Under the pieces are notes generated by a model that was not told where the DNA came from, searched no databases, and saw only the letters and a program-made list of their open reading frames with translations. A stretch of 13,933 nucleotides of DNA from Rhodospirillales bacterium (GTDB lineage: Bacteria > Pseudomonadota > Alphaproteobacteria > Acetobacterales > Acetobacteraceae): the NCBI GenBank assembly GCA_028866445.1, contig JAGWIE010000011.1, positions 1-13,933 of the forward strand. Direction: 5' to 3'. The position numbers and the translations under genes are program-made. This document shows, one piece after another, positions 1 through 6,703 of this stretch. Within the stretch, counting starts at the first letter, position 1; each line of letters opens with the position of its first letter.

Positions 1-1
1 G

Positions 2-67
2 ATAACGCTGGAAGAGCTGGCGGCGGAGATGGTGGAAGCCGATTTACGCAGGCTCGCACAAAAATGA
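2..67 (+). CDS. gmd: GDP-mannose 4,6-dehydratase, C-terminal end only (partial)
   Basis: The window opens inside a reading frame that ends at TGA 65-67 and gives 21 residues, ITLEELAAEMVEADLRRLAQK. This resembles the usual C-terminus of GDP-mannose 4,6-dehydratases, where a 'sFeeLv..Mv.aDl' helix closes the protein. That enzyme converts GDP-D-mannose to GDP-4-keto-6-deoxy-D-mannose in the cytoplasm. The next gene is a close match to the reductase that uses this product, and the two overlap by ATGA, which supports the call. No catalytic residue lies in the window, so the assignment rests on the short tail and the neighbour. Another short-chain dehydrogenase/epimerase with a similar tail is possible. 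Confidence 0.6.
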   Translation: MTLEELAAEMVEADLRRLAQK

Positions 68-957
68 CCCGGCTGCTGCTTACTGGCGGCAGCGGCTTCG
101 TGGGCCAGCATTTGCAGCGCCATCTGCGCCAGGCCGCGCCAGAGGTGGACGTTTTTGCCCCGACATTGGACATCACGGATGCCCACGCCATTAACAGGCT
201 GATCGAAGCCGCAAAGCCAGATGCGCTGCTGCATCTGGCAGCTATTTCAACCCCGGCTGAGGCAGCAAATGCGCCAGACCGTGCCTGGGCCGTGAATGTG
301 CAGGGCACGCTGAACCTTGCCCAAGCCGTACTTGCCCACGCACCTGCTTGCCGGTTTGTTTTTATCTCTAGCGCGGAAGTTTATGGCCGCGCCTTTCTAG
401 CGGGAACGCCGGTGACTGAAGAAACACCGCCGGAGCCGCTAACCCCCTATGCCAAAACCAAGGCGGAAGCGGAGGCTGCACTGACCGCCCTACCGGGGTT
501 GAAGCTGTTGCGCCTGCGTCCGGCCAACCATACCGGGCCGGGGCAAGCCCCCGGATTCGTGGTGCCTGCTTTTGCCCAACAAATCGCGCGTATTGAGGCA
601 GGGTTACAGCTACCTATCCTCGCCACCGGCAATTTGGATGTGAAGCGCAATTTTCTGGATGTGCGGGATGTGTGCGCCGCCTATGCCGCGGCCCTCACCC
701 TGCCTGATTTTGTGCCTGGCGAAATTCTCAATATCGGCGCGGGTGCCACACAGCGTATTGGCGACATGCTGGAAATTCTGCTTGGATTGTCTAAAGCGCG
801 CATCCGCGTGAAAACGGACCCGGCGAAACAACGCCCTTCGGAAATCCCTGCCGCGGAGATTAGCACCACCCGCGCACGGGCACGCCTTGGCTGGGCGCCG
901 CGCATACCGATTCATGAAACTTTGGCCGAAACGCTGGATTTTTGGCGCGCGGAATAG
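64..957 (+). CDS. rmd: GDP-6-deoxy-D-mannose reductase (GDP-4-keto-6-deoxy-D-mannose reductase)
   Basis: This 297-residue extended short-chain dehydrogenase has the usual family length. It would reduce GDP-4-keto-6-deoxy-D-mannose to GDP-D-rhamnose, a sugar donor for lipopolysaccharide or exopolysaccharide. The N-terminal Rossmann motif TGGSGFVG is at residues 7-14, followed by the HLAA strand end near 57-60. The active site shows SSAEVYG at 102-108 and the Tyr-x-x-x-Lys pair Y129/K133. The segment RPANHTGPGQ at 152-161 is close to the 'RPFNHTGPGQ' signature of Rmd enzymes and separates it from most other NAD-sugar epimerases. The ATG overlaps the upstream gmd stop (ATGA). Only a weak AGG lies 12 nt upstream, so translation is probably coupled. 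It ends 8 nt from the convergent thioesterase gene. A related 4-ketoreductase giving 6-deoxy-talose is the main alternative. Confidence 0.85.
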   Translation: MTRLLLTGGSGFVGQHLQRHLRQAAPEVDVFAPTLDITDAHAINRLIEAAKPDALLHLAAISTPAEAANAPDRAWAVNVQGTLNLAQAVLAHAPACRFVFISSAEVYGRAFLAGTPVTEETPPEPLTPYAKTKAEAEAALTALPGLKLLRLRPANHTGPGQAPGFVVPAFAQQIARIEAGLQLPILATGNLDVKRNFLDVRDVCAAYAAALTLPDFVPGEILNIGAGATQRIGDMLEILLGLSKARIRVKTDPAKQRPSEIPAAEISTTRARARLGWAPRIPIHETLAETLDFWRAE

Positions 958-965
958 CGGCGGCG

Positions 966-1484
966 CTACCCCGCGAAAGCCTGCTCAACCTCCGCCCAGT
1001 TTTTTACCCAGCCGGGCGGCTCCAGCGGGGCCAAGCCCGGCACCGCCGCCTCAAGTACCGGCCCCGGCGGCACCAACCTGCCACCCTTCACAAATGCCGC
1101 GCGCATGGCCGCACTACACGCTACGCCCTGCGGGCCGGTGAAAATCTGCTCGACATACATCCAGCGTTCATCCCAGCCGAGCAGCCTGGTTGCCAGGGTA
1201 AACCGCGCGAACGGTGAGAGCGGGCGGCGGAAGCGCATCGCCGCACCGCCCAGGACGACACCCAATTTCTGCCGCCGCATTTCGCGCCAGGCACCGGCGC
1301 GCAGAATAAAATCCGTGCGGCCCAGATCCATCAACGCCATGTACCGCGAGTTCGTCATGTGCAGATTAAGGTCGAGGTCCAGCGGCCAAACCCTGAATCC
1401 GAGTTCCGACACATCCGCCAGCTTCAACCTGGGACCGTGCATCGCATCAATGATAACCAGCAGCAGCCGGAAGATTAGATTCAT
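966..1484 (-). CDS. Acyl-CoA thioesterase-like protein, THEM6/4HBT hotdog family
   Basis: This 172-residue protein is probably a cytoplasmic or membrane-associated hotdog-fold thioesterase. A hydrophobic N-terminal stretch (residues 1-13) may anchor it. The segment DLDLNLHMTNSRYM at 36-49 is the typical start of the hotdog domain (D.d.N.HmnNs.Yl), with the likely catalytic Asp at 36 or 38 and N40/H42/N45 conserved. The helix MDLGRTDF follows at 52-59. The later strands, around LSPFARFTLATRLLGWDERW (89-108), also fit the family. Its ATG overlaps the stop of the upstream fadD by four bases (ATGA), and no strong ribosome-binding site is present, so it is probably translated with fadD. Known relatives hydrolyse acyl-CoA thioesters, but substrate chain length cannot be read from sequence. 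Being next to an acyl-CoA synthetase suggests it releases excess or unusual acyl-CoA. Confidence 0.75.
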   Translation of the reverse strand: MNLIFRLLLVIIDAMHGPRLKLADVSELGFRVWPLDLDLNLHMTNSRYMALMDLGRTDFILRAGAWREMRRQKLGVVLGGAAMRFRRPLSPFARFTLATRLLGWDERWMYVEQIFTGPQGVACSAAMRAAFVKGGRLVPPGPVLEAAVPGLAPLEPPGWVKNWAEVEQAFAG

Positions 1485-3121
1485 GCGCTCTTACCGGCCA
1501 ACTCTTCCGCCACCAATTCCTTACGCGATAATTTACCGATGATGGTTTTTGGCAAGCTATCCCGAAACTCGATCTTCTTTGGCCGTTCCACCGGCGAAAG
1601 CAGGGTTGCAAGAAAGTTTTGCAATGCTTCCTCGGTGACTTGTGCATTTGCCTGCAGCCGCACGAATGCCTTCGGCACCTGGCCGCGCTTGGCATCTGGT
1701 ATGCCTATCACCACCGCCTCCAGCACCGCCGGGTGTTTATAAAGCGCTTCCTCCACCACGCGCGGATACACTTTATAGCCACCGGAAATGATGAGGTCTT
1801 TGATGCGGTCTACCAGAAAGATATAGCCGTCCGGGTCGATATATCCCACATCGCCGGTGCGTAGCGCGCCATCCACGAGCACGTTCGCGGTCTCGTCCGG
1901 CTGGTTCCAATAACCCACCATCACCTGCGGGCCACGCACGCAAACCTCGCCCAACTCACCTTGCGCCATTATGCGCGCGGGATCGTTTATGTCACGGATT
2001 TCAACGATCGTTTCATCCACCGGCAGGCCGATGGACCCATCGCGCACAGCCCCGAACAAATTTGCCGCCACTACCGGCGAAGTTTCTGAAAGCCCGTAGC
2101 CCTCGACCAGTTGGCAGCCTGAAAGCTGCTCAAAACGGGCGCGAATTTCAGCGGGCAAAGGTGCCGCCCCCGAGACGCAGAAACGGATGGAGGAAAGCTC
2201 CCATTTTTCCTGCGCCGCGGCCTCGTTGATATTGGCATAAATGGTGGGCACGCCAGGGAAAAACACCGGCTTTGTGCGCGCCAGGGTTTTACGCAGCAAT
2301 GTCTTGTCGTAACGCGGCAGCAGGATGATCTCCAGCCCAAGCATAACGGAGAGATTCATCGCCACCGTCATCGCGAACACATGAAACAACGGCACCAGCG
2401 TTAACATGCCAGATCCGGGCGGAATGTCCGGCAAGCGCCTTGCCACCTGCACGCAATTGGCGACGAGGTTGGCGTGGCTCAGCATCACCGCCTTTGGAAT
2501 ACCCGTGGTGCCGCCTGTATATTGCAGCACCGCAATATCTGTGGCCGGGCTGCACGGTACGGGCCGCGCAACCTCGCCACGCGTTAGCAGCTTTTGAAAT
2601 GGCACATGCCGGGAATCAACTTGGATGTTCGCCAAACTCTTGCGCCGTGTTAGCCAGAACCCGACCCGCTTCAGCGGGTCCAGAATGCCCAGCATGGAGC
2701 CGATGACAAGATGATTGAGCGACCCATCCGCCACGATGGGGGCGAATTTCGCGTATAGTTCATCCACATCCAGCGTAACGGCAATGCGCGCACCGCTATC
2801 TTTCAGAAAATACCGGATCTCGCTTTCTGTATAAAGCGGGCTTAAATTCACCACCACGCCACCGGCGCGCAAAATCGCATAATAGCAAATCACGTAATAA
2901 GGCGTGTTCGGCAGGCATAAAGCCACCCGCGCGCCCCTCACCACGCCGAGTTTTTGAAACCCCGCCGCCGCGCGCGCCACCAACCGGCTCAGCCTGGCAT
3001 AGCTTGTGCGCTTGCCCAGAAAATCCATGGCCCAAACATCTGGAAATTGCGCCGCAGCAGCGGTTAGGAGCTCATCCACCGGCAGGGCTGGAATGACCCC
3101 GCTGCGCCAAGCTGGATTCAT
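1481..3121 (-). CDS. fadD: Long-chain fatty acid--CoA ligase (AMP-forming)
   Basis: This 546-residue ANL-superfamily adenylate-forming enzyme would activate fatty acids to acyl-CoA using ATP and CoA, at the cytoplasmic face of the inner membrane. All core motifs are present: the phosphate loop TGGTTGIPKAVMLSH around 202-216, GYGLSETSP at 341-349, RTGD at 421-424, the hinge region DRIKDLIISGGYKVYP at 438-453, and the C-terminal PKTIIGK whose Lys530 is the adenylation lysine. Two ATGs lie in tandem (3124 and 3121). AGGGAGG at 3128-3134 is 6 nt from the second but only 3 nt from the first, so I prefer 3121. Starting at 3124 would overlap the DUF2147 stop as TGATG and add one Met. It is the middle gene of a tight three-gene operon that diverges from fadL, which strongly supports a fatty acid substrate. 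It resembles FadD more than 4-coumarate or medium-chain ligases, though specificity is inferred. Confidence 0.92.
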   Translation of the reverse strand: MNPAWRSGVIPALPVDELLTAAAAQFPDVWAMDFLGKRTSYARLSRLVARAAAGFQKLGVVRGARVALCLPNTPYYVICYYAILRAGGVVVNLSPLYTESEIRYFLKDSGARIAVTLDVDELYAKFAPIVADGSLNHLVIGSMLGILDPLKRVGFWLTRRKSLANIQVDSRHVPFQKLLTRGEVARPVPCSPATDIAVLQYTGGTTGIPKAVMLSHANLVANCVQVARRLPDIPPGSGMLTLVPLFHVFAMTVAMNLSVMLGLEIILLPRYDKTLLRKTLARTKPVFFPGVPTIYANINEAAAQEKWELSSIRFCVSGAAPLPAEIRARFEQLSGCQLVEGYGLSETSPVVAANLFGAVRDGSIGLPVDETIVEIRDINDPARIMAQGELGEVCVRGPQVMVGYWNQPDETANVLVDGALRTGDVGYIDPDGYIFLVDRIKDLIISGGYKVYPRVVEEALYKHPAVLEAVVIGIPDAKRGQVPKAFVRLQANAQVTEEALQNFLATLLSPVERPKKIEFRDSLPKTIIGKLSRKELVAEELAGKSA

Positions 3122-3123
3122 CA

Positions 3124-3606
3124 TCAGCCTCCCTGACAGACGGCTAAAGCTTCAGCCGGGCGGCGCCAGACCTCTGAGCGGCCAAGCAGGGGAATCCCGA
3201 TATAGCCGCGCACATGCAAGGTGCCGTCCGCCGCCAGATGCATGACAGATTTATAGGTTTTGCCATTCTGCGGGTCGTAAATCCAACCGTTTTGCCATCC
3301 ACCCTGGCCATCGGGGGAAAAGTTACCCAGAATCGGCAAGCCGCATAAGGGCCGGGCCTTTAAGGCCGCGTTGCTGTTGTGAATGTCCGTCTTCGGCTGG
3401 CCCGCTTTATCTTTAGGCACTTTCAGCCATTCAATCTTGCCGCATAAATCATTCCCGCAAGAGGAAATAACAATGCCCGCTTTGCCGCTCTGGTCCATCC
3501 ACCAGCCCGCCGGGGCACCCTGCGCCATGGCCGGGGCGATGCCGAGAATGATGCTAAACCCAATAATAAGGATTTTTACACGGTGCGCGAATAAGATATC
3601 TTGCAT
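3124..3606 (-). CDS. Secreted DUF2147 family protein
   Basis: This 160-residue protein carries a signal peptide: a short charged start, a hydrophobic core at about 11-24 (KILIIGFSIILGIA), and a likely signal peptidase I site after AMA28, giving a periplasmic protein of about 132 residues. The mature part shows the DUF2147 pattern: GWWMDQSG (34-41), a VISSCGNDLCGKIEW block with paired cysteines, a later LCGLPIL, then GGWQNGWIYDPQNGKTY and a 'G.L.vRGYIGIPLLGRSEVWRR' ending. The fold is thought to be a small lipocalin-like beta barrel, and no biochemical role is established. It is the first gene of the operon with fadD and the thioesterase, and its stop touches the fadD start region. That hints at a role at the envelope in fatty acid handling, which is inference. 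AGGGA about 7 nt before the ATG is a plausible ribosome-binding site. Confidence 0.85.
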   Translation of the reverse strand: MQDILFAHRVKILIIGFSIILGIAPAMAQGAPAGWWMDQSGKAGIVISSCGNDLCGKIEWLKVPKDKAGQPKTDIHNSNAALKARPLCGLPILGNFSPDGQGGWQNGWIYDPQNGKTYKSVMHLAADGTLHVRGYIGIPLLGRSEVWRRPAEALAVCQGG

Positions 3607-3621
3607 TTCCGTCCCTATTTA

Positions 3622-3641
3622 GTATTTTACATACATAATAC
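3622..3641. promoter_or_regulatory. Candidate operator: interrupted inverted repeat over the -10 box
   Basis: GTATT (3622-3626) and AATAC (3637-3641) form 5-bp arms around a 10-bp centre, with two further symmetric pairs inside. The element covers the -10 box and predicted start of the leftward promoter and lies upstream of fadL, so a bound protein could affect both divergent operons. Short AT-rich dyads occur by chance, so this is tentative. The MerR-family protein encoded at 5115 is a candidate ligand but nothing in the sequence proves it. Confidence 0.3.
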
Positions 3642-3663
3642 GTTAGGTTTCGCCTCTATTCAA
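3635..3663 (-). promoter_or_regulatory. Sigma70-like promoter for the DUF2147-fadD-thioesterase operon
   Basis: Read on the minus strand, TTGAAT (3663-3658) and TATTAT (3640-3635) are separated by exactly 17 bases. They match the sigma70 consensus at 4 of 6 and 5 of 6 positions. Transcription would begin near 3628, about 20 nt before the DUF2147 start codon at 3606. This is a sequence match only; no start site has been mapped. Confidence 0.55.
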
Positions 3664-3666
3664 TAG
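3656..3666. promoter_or_regulatory. Candidate operator: 11-bp palindrome over the -35 box
   Basis: CTATTCAATAG is a perfect palindrome with 5-bp arms about a single central base. It contains the proposed -35 box of the leftward promoter. Together with the 3622-3641 dyad, about 30 bp between centres, it could form a paired site for a dimeric regulator. It is short enough to be chance. Confidence 0.3.
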
Positions 3667-3705
3667 TAAAGACGGGCGGTACGCTCTCAAAAAAACAAGC
3701 AAGCT

Positions 3706-3712
3706 GAGGAGG
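3706..3712 (+). promoter_or_regulatory. Strong ribosome-binding site of fadL
   Basis: GAGGAGG is a near-perfect Shine-Dalgarno sequence. It lies 11 nt before the ATG at 3724, slightly longer spacing than usual. It supports that start, and the signal peptide begins immediately there. Confidence 0.7.
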
Positions 3713-3723
3713 TTACTAAGAGC

Positions 3724-5058
3724 ATGAAAACCGTGAAGCCATACAAAGCACATCTTTTGGCGGCAACAGCATGCGGCGCTCTGGCCAGTTTTAGCCTGGG
3801 CCAAGTGGCGCACGCTTCCGGTTTTGGCCTGCGCGAAGGCCTGCCGGACTGGATGGGCACAGCCTTTGCTGGCGATGAAGCCAAAGCGTATGATGCCAGC
3901 ACCGCCTGGACCAACCCCGCCGGTATGGCGCTGTTGGATGAAAGCCAGCTCGCGGGCGGTGTTAGTCTTATCTCCCCTTCCGCGCATTTTTCGGGCTATA
4001 ACACCAACCCCCTTACTGGCGGCAAGGTTAGCGGCAGCCAGGGCGGCAACGCTGTAACGCCCGCCGCCTCTGGCTCTCTATTTGCCGTGTTTGCGCCGCT
4101 ACCCGATTTGCGGTTCGGCCTTTCCATCACCAATCCATATGGCGAGCGCACCGCCTACCCTGGGGATTTCGTTGGCCGTTATCAGGCCCTTGTTTCCAGC
4201 ATCACCGCTGTCGATTTCGGTGCCGTTGTATCATATAAATTCAACGACCAATTCTCTTTAGGTGGCGGCCCGGTTTTTGAGTATTTTAATTCCCGCCTCA
4301 CACAGGCGCTGAACGTGCCAGGGCTGAGCGCCGCCACCGGGCAGGACCCGATAGCCGATGTGCATGGCGACGATGTGGGGTTTGGCTACAATATCGGCGG
4401 ACTTTACAGAATTGACGACGCGACGCGCATTGGCCTCGATTATCACTCACGTATCCGGCACAATATTTCCGGCACGCAGAGCGTTACCGTTCCGGCGATT
4501 TATTCCGCCCTCAGCCCTGCCACTGCGGCCCTGCTGGAAGCTGGCAACAGCCCGGCCACCACCTCTATCACCATGCCGGATTCCATAAACTTGGGTATAT
4601 ATCATCAGATTACCCCAGCCTGGGCGGTGATGGGCAGCCTGGAATGGACGCATTGGGCACTGCTGAACAGCCTACATATAACGCCTACCAATGGCTATCC
4701 CGGCACGGTAGTTTACGAAAACTGGCGCAACACCTGGTTTGCCGCCATCGGCACAAATTACCAGCTTACCGACCGGATTATGCTGCAAGCGGGCTTTGCC
4801 TACGATGAATCGCCGGTGACGGACAGCAACCGCACCGCCCGGGTGCCGGACGCGAACCATTACGACCTCGGCATGGGTGCGCAATATAAAATTACCCAAG
4901 CAGCGAACCTGGAATTTGCTTATGGCCACGTGTTCACACCCGGCGGCAGCATCCACAGCACAACCTCCAGCACCCTGCCCACACCCAGCGGAACGCTTAT
5001 CGGCAATTACTCCGCTTCCGATAATTCCTTCACCGCTGGGCTGACTGTGAAATTCTAA
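3724..5058 (+). CDS. fadL: FadL-family outer-membrane long-chain fatty acid transporter
   Basis: This 444-residue protein has a signal peptide cleaved probably after VAHA31, so the mature protein would begin SGFGLREG. FadL proteins begin this way, because the mature N-terminus forms the hatch inside the barrel. The family signature continues with GTAFAGDEAKAYDAST and NPAGM at 64-68. The rest is a series of alternating beta strands (for example LRFGLSITNPYG, FSLGGGPVFEYF, RIGLDYHS, LEFAYGHVF), and it ends in TVKF with a terminal Phe, as expected for insertion by the Bam complex. It would bring long-chain fatty acids or other hydrophobic compounds across the outer membrane. Its neighbours on both sides encode acyl-CoA synthetase and beta-oxidation enzymes, which supports fatty acids over aromatic hydrocarbons, although FadL relatives carry both. 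Confidence 0.92.
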   Translation: MKTVKPYKAHLLAATACGALASFSLGQVAHASGFGLREGLPDWMGTAFAGDEAKAYDASTAWTNPAGMALLDESQLAGGVSLISPSAHFSGYNTNPLTGGKVSGSQGGNAVTPAASGSLFAVFAPLPDLRFGLSITNPYGERTAYPGDFVGRYQALVSSITAVDFGAVVSYKFNDQFSLGGGPVFEYFNSRLTQALNVPGLSAATGQDPIADVHGDDVGFGYNIGGLYRIDDATRIGLDYHSRIRHNISGTQSVTVPAIYSALSPATAALLEAGNSPATTSITMPDSINLGIYHQITPAWAVMGSLEWTHWALLNSLHITPTNGYPGTVVYENWRNTWFAAIGTNYQLTDRIMLQAGFAYDESPVTDSNRTARVPDANHYDLGMGAQYKITQAANLEFAYGHVFTPGGSIHSTTSSTLPTPSGTLIGNYSASDNSFTAGLTVKF

Positions 5059-5063
5059 CCTCT

Positions 5064-5096
5064 GCCATGCCCGGGGCGCCAGATACGGGCATGAGC
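5064..5096 (+). repeat. Inverted repeat between fadL and merR (hairpin or operator)
   Basis: CATGCCCG (5066-5073) and CGGGCATG (5086-5093) are perfect 8-bp inverted arms around a 12-nt loop. An outer GC/GC pair can form across a one-base bulge. The hairpin begins six bases after the fadL stop. No T-run follows it, so it is not a standard intrinsic terminator. It could reduce read-through from fadL, protect the fadL mRNA 3' end, or be a protein-binding dyad just upstream of merR. Confidence 0.5.
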
Positions 5097-5114
5097 CAGA
5101 CGACAGGACCTTAA

Positions 5115-5570
5115 ATGTCGCACCCAGACCCGCTTTTTACCGTTACCCAGCTCGGCGCAGAGCTGGGAGTTACGGTGCGGACCTTGCATTTTTACGAGGC
5201 GCAGGGGCTTATAACCCCGCGCCGTGCGGGCAATACGCGCGTCTATTCTCAGCGGGACCGCGCTCGTATGATTCTCATTTTGCGCGGCAAGCGGCTTGGT
5301 TTCTCGATTAAAGAGATCAAGGAATATCTTGAGCTTTACGACATAGACCCGACCCACGGCAAACAGACCAGGGCACTTCTCAAGGCCGTGCAGAACCGTA
5401 TCCAAAAACTGGAAGACCAACGCCATGCCGTGGAACAGACCCTAACTGAGCTGCGCGGCATCGAGCTGCAATGCGAGGATGCGCTGGACACAATGCCCTC
5501 ACCCGCAACCACCGCCAAAGCCGGGCGGGTGAAAAAAACCGCCGCCAAACCGATCGGGAGATCACCGTGA
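5115..5570 (+). CDS. MerR-family transcriptional regulator (likely regulator of fatty acid degradation)
   Basis: This 151-residue protein has the MerR N-terminal winged helix: helix-turn-helix FTVTQLGAELGVTVRTLHFY at 8-27, the EAQGLITP turn (28-35), and a wing with GNTRVYSQRD at 39-48. RGKRLGFSIKEIKEYLELYD (57-76) follows, then a dimerising coiled coil at about 85-118. The C-terminus is a Lys/Ala-rich tail. There is only one cysteine (C120), so the metal-binding cysteine pairs of metal-sensing MerR proteins are absent and an organic effector is more likely. AGGA lies 6 nt before the ATG. Its TGA overlaps the fadA GTG by four bases, placing it in the beta-oxidation operon. MerR proteins of the LiuR type control branched-chain amino acid and acyl-CoA catabolism in other Proteobacteria; an acyl-CoA effector here is inference. 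Confidence 0.88.
   Translation: MSHPDPLFTVTQLGAELGVTVRTLHFYEAQGLITPRRAGNTRVYSQRDRARMILILRGKRLGFSIKEIKEYLELYDIDPTHGKQTRALLKAVQNRIQKLEDQRHAVEQTLTELRGIELQCEDALDTMPSPATTAKAGRVKKTAAKPIGRSP
5556..5561 (+). promoter_or_regulatory. Ribosome-binding site that fixes the fadA GTG start
   Basis: GGGAGA ends 5 nt before GTG 5567-5569. It supports this GTG over the in-frame ATG at 5471, which lies deep inside merR and would add 32 residues with no thiolase similarity. Confidence 0.65.
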
Positions 5571-6703
5571 CCAAAGCCGTTATCGCAAGCTATGTCCGCT
5601 CGCCTTTCACCCTTGCCAATAAGGGCGCGCTTGCCCGCACCAGGCCAGACGATATCGCCGCTGAGCTAATCGCTTCCTTTGTCGCCCGGGCGGGTATCAA
5701 CCCATCCGACCTTGAAGCGGTTATTCTCGGTTGCGCTTTTCCTGAAGGCGAGCAGGGGCTGAACCTTGCAAGGCTGGTGGCCCTTCATGCCGGGCTCCCG
5801 CAATCTGTAGGCGGGTACACGGTGAATCACTTTTGTGGTTCCTCCATGCAGGCCATTCACATCGCCGCGGGGCATATCGCCGCAGGTGCTGGCGAAGTGT
5901 TTATCGCCGCCGGGGTTGAAAGCATGAGCCGAGTGCCGATGATGGGCTTCAACCCGCTGCCTAACCCGGCTTTGTATGAAAAGCTTCCCGCCGCCTATAT
6001 GGGCATGGGCGAAACCGCCGAGAATGTGGCGGCGAAATGGAATATCTCCCGCGCTGAGCAGGAGGCTTTCGCGGTGGAGAGCCAGCGCCGCGCCGCCGCC
6101 GCCATCAAGGCTGGATATTTCAAGGATGAGATTAGTCCCATCACCACCAAGGCGGGCAAGGTGGACGCGGATGGATGCCCACGGCCTGAGACCACCGTCG
6201 AGGGTCTGGCTGGCTTAAAACCCGCCTTCAGCGCTGAGGGTTCCGTTACCGCCGGCACCTCCTCCCCGCTGACGGATGGTGCCTCGGCCGTGCTGGTCTG
6301 CACGGAAGAATATGCCGCGAAACATGGGTTGAAGCCGCTGGCCCGCATCATCGCCGCCGCCACCGCCGGCTGCGCGCCGGAAATTATGGGCATTGGCCCT
6401 GTTGCCGCCACCAAGAAAGCGCTGGCCCGTGCTGGGCTTTCTGTATCTGACATTGATGTGGTGGAGTTAAACGAGGCGTTTGCCTCGCAATCGCTGGCCT
6501 GCATCCGCGACCTTGGGCTGGACGCTGCAAAGGTGAACATCGATGGCGGGGCCATCGCTCTTGGTCATCCGCTGGGTGCCACGGGGGCGCGCATTACCGG
6601 CAAGGCAGCCAGCCTGCTGGCTCGGATTGGCGGGCGCTATGCGCTGGCCACGCAATGCATTGGCGGCGGCCAGGGCATTGCCACCATTCTGGAGCGCGTG
6701 TGA
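5567..6703 (+). CDS. fadA: Acetyl-CoA C-acyltransferase (3-ketoacyl-CoA thiolase)
   Basis: This 378-residue thiolase would cleave 3-ketoacyl-CoA with CoA to acetyl-CoA and an acyl-CoA two carbons shorter, the last step of each beta-oxidation turn. With the GTG start the protein begins MTKAVIASYVRSPFTLANKG, the normal thiolase N-terminus. The nucleophilic cysteine is C90 in VNHFCGSSMQAI. NEAFASQSL supplies the NEAF motif. The GHPLGATGAR block contains His334, and the C-terminal CIGGGQG motif contains Cys364, so all catalytic residues are present. It overlaps merR by GTGA and the next gene by one base (TGATG). With the dehydrogenase/hydratase and acyl-CoA dehydrogenase next to it, a degradative thiolase is far more likely than the acetoacetyl-CoA-forming PhaA type, though these can be hard to tell apart by motif alone. 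Confidence 0.9.
   Translation: MTKAVIASYVRSPFTLANKGALARTRPDDIAAELIASFVARAGINPSDLEAVILGCAFPEGEQGLNLARLVALHAGLPQSVGGYTVNHFCGSSMQAIHIAAGHIAAGAGEVFIAAGVESMSRVPMMGFNPLPNPALYEKLPAAYMGMGETAENVAAKWNISRAEQEAFAVESQRRAAAAIKAGYFKDEISPITTKAGKVDADGCPRPETTVEGLAGLKPAFSAEGSVTAGTSSPLTDGASAVLVCTEEYAAKHGLKPLARIIAAATAGCAPEIMGIGPVAATKKALARAGLSVSDIDVVELNEAFASQSLACIRDLGLDAAKVNIDGGAIALGHPLGATGARITGKAASLLARIGGRYALATQCIGGGQGIATILERV

Noticed and set aside
950..975. Intrinsic terminator between convergent rmd and thioesterase genes
   Set aside because: Only 8 bases separate the stops, and I find no stem followed by a T-tract.
3640..3700. Rightward sigma70 promoter for fadL
   Set aside because: Possible -10-like strings (for example TAGTAA) have no acceptable -35 box at 16-18 bp, so I did not call one.
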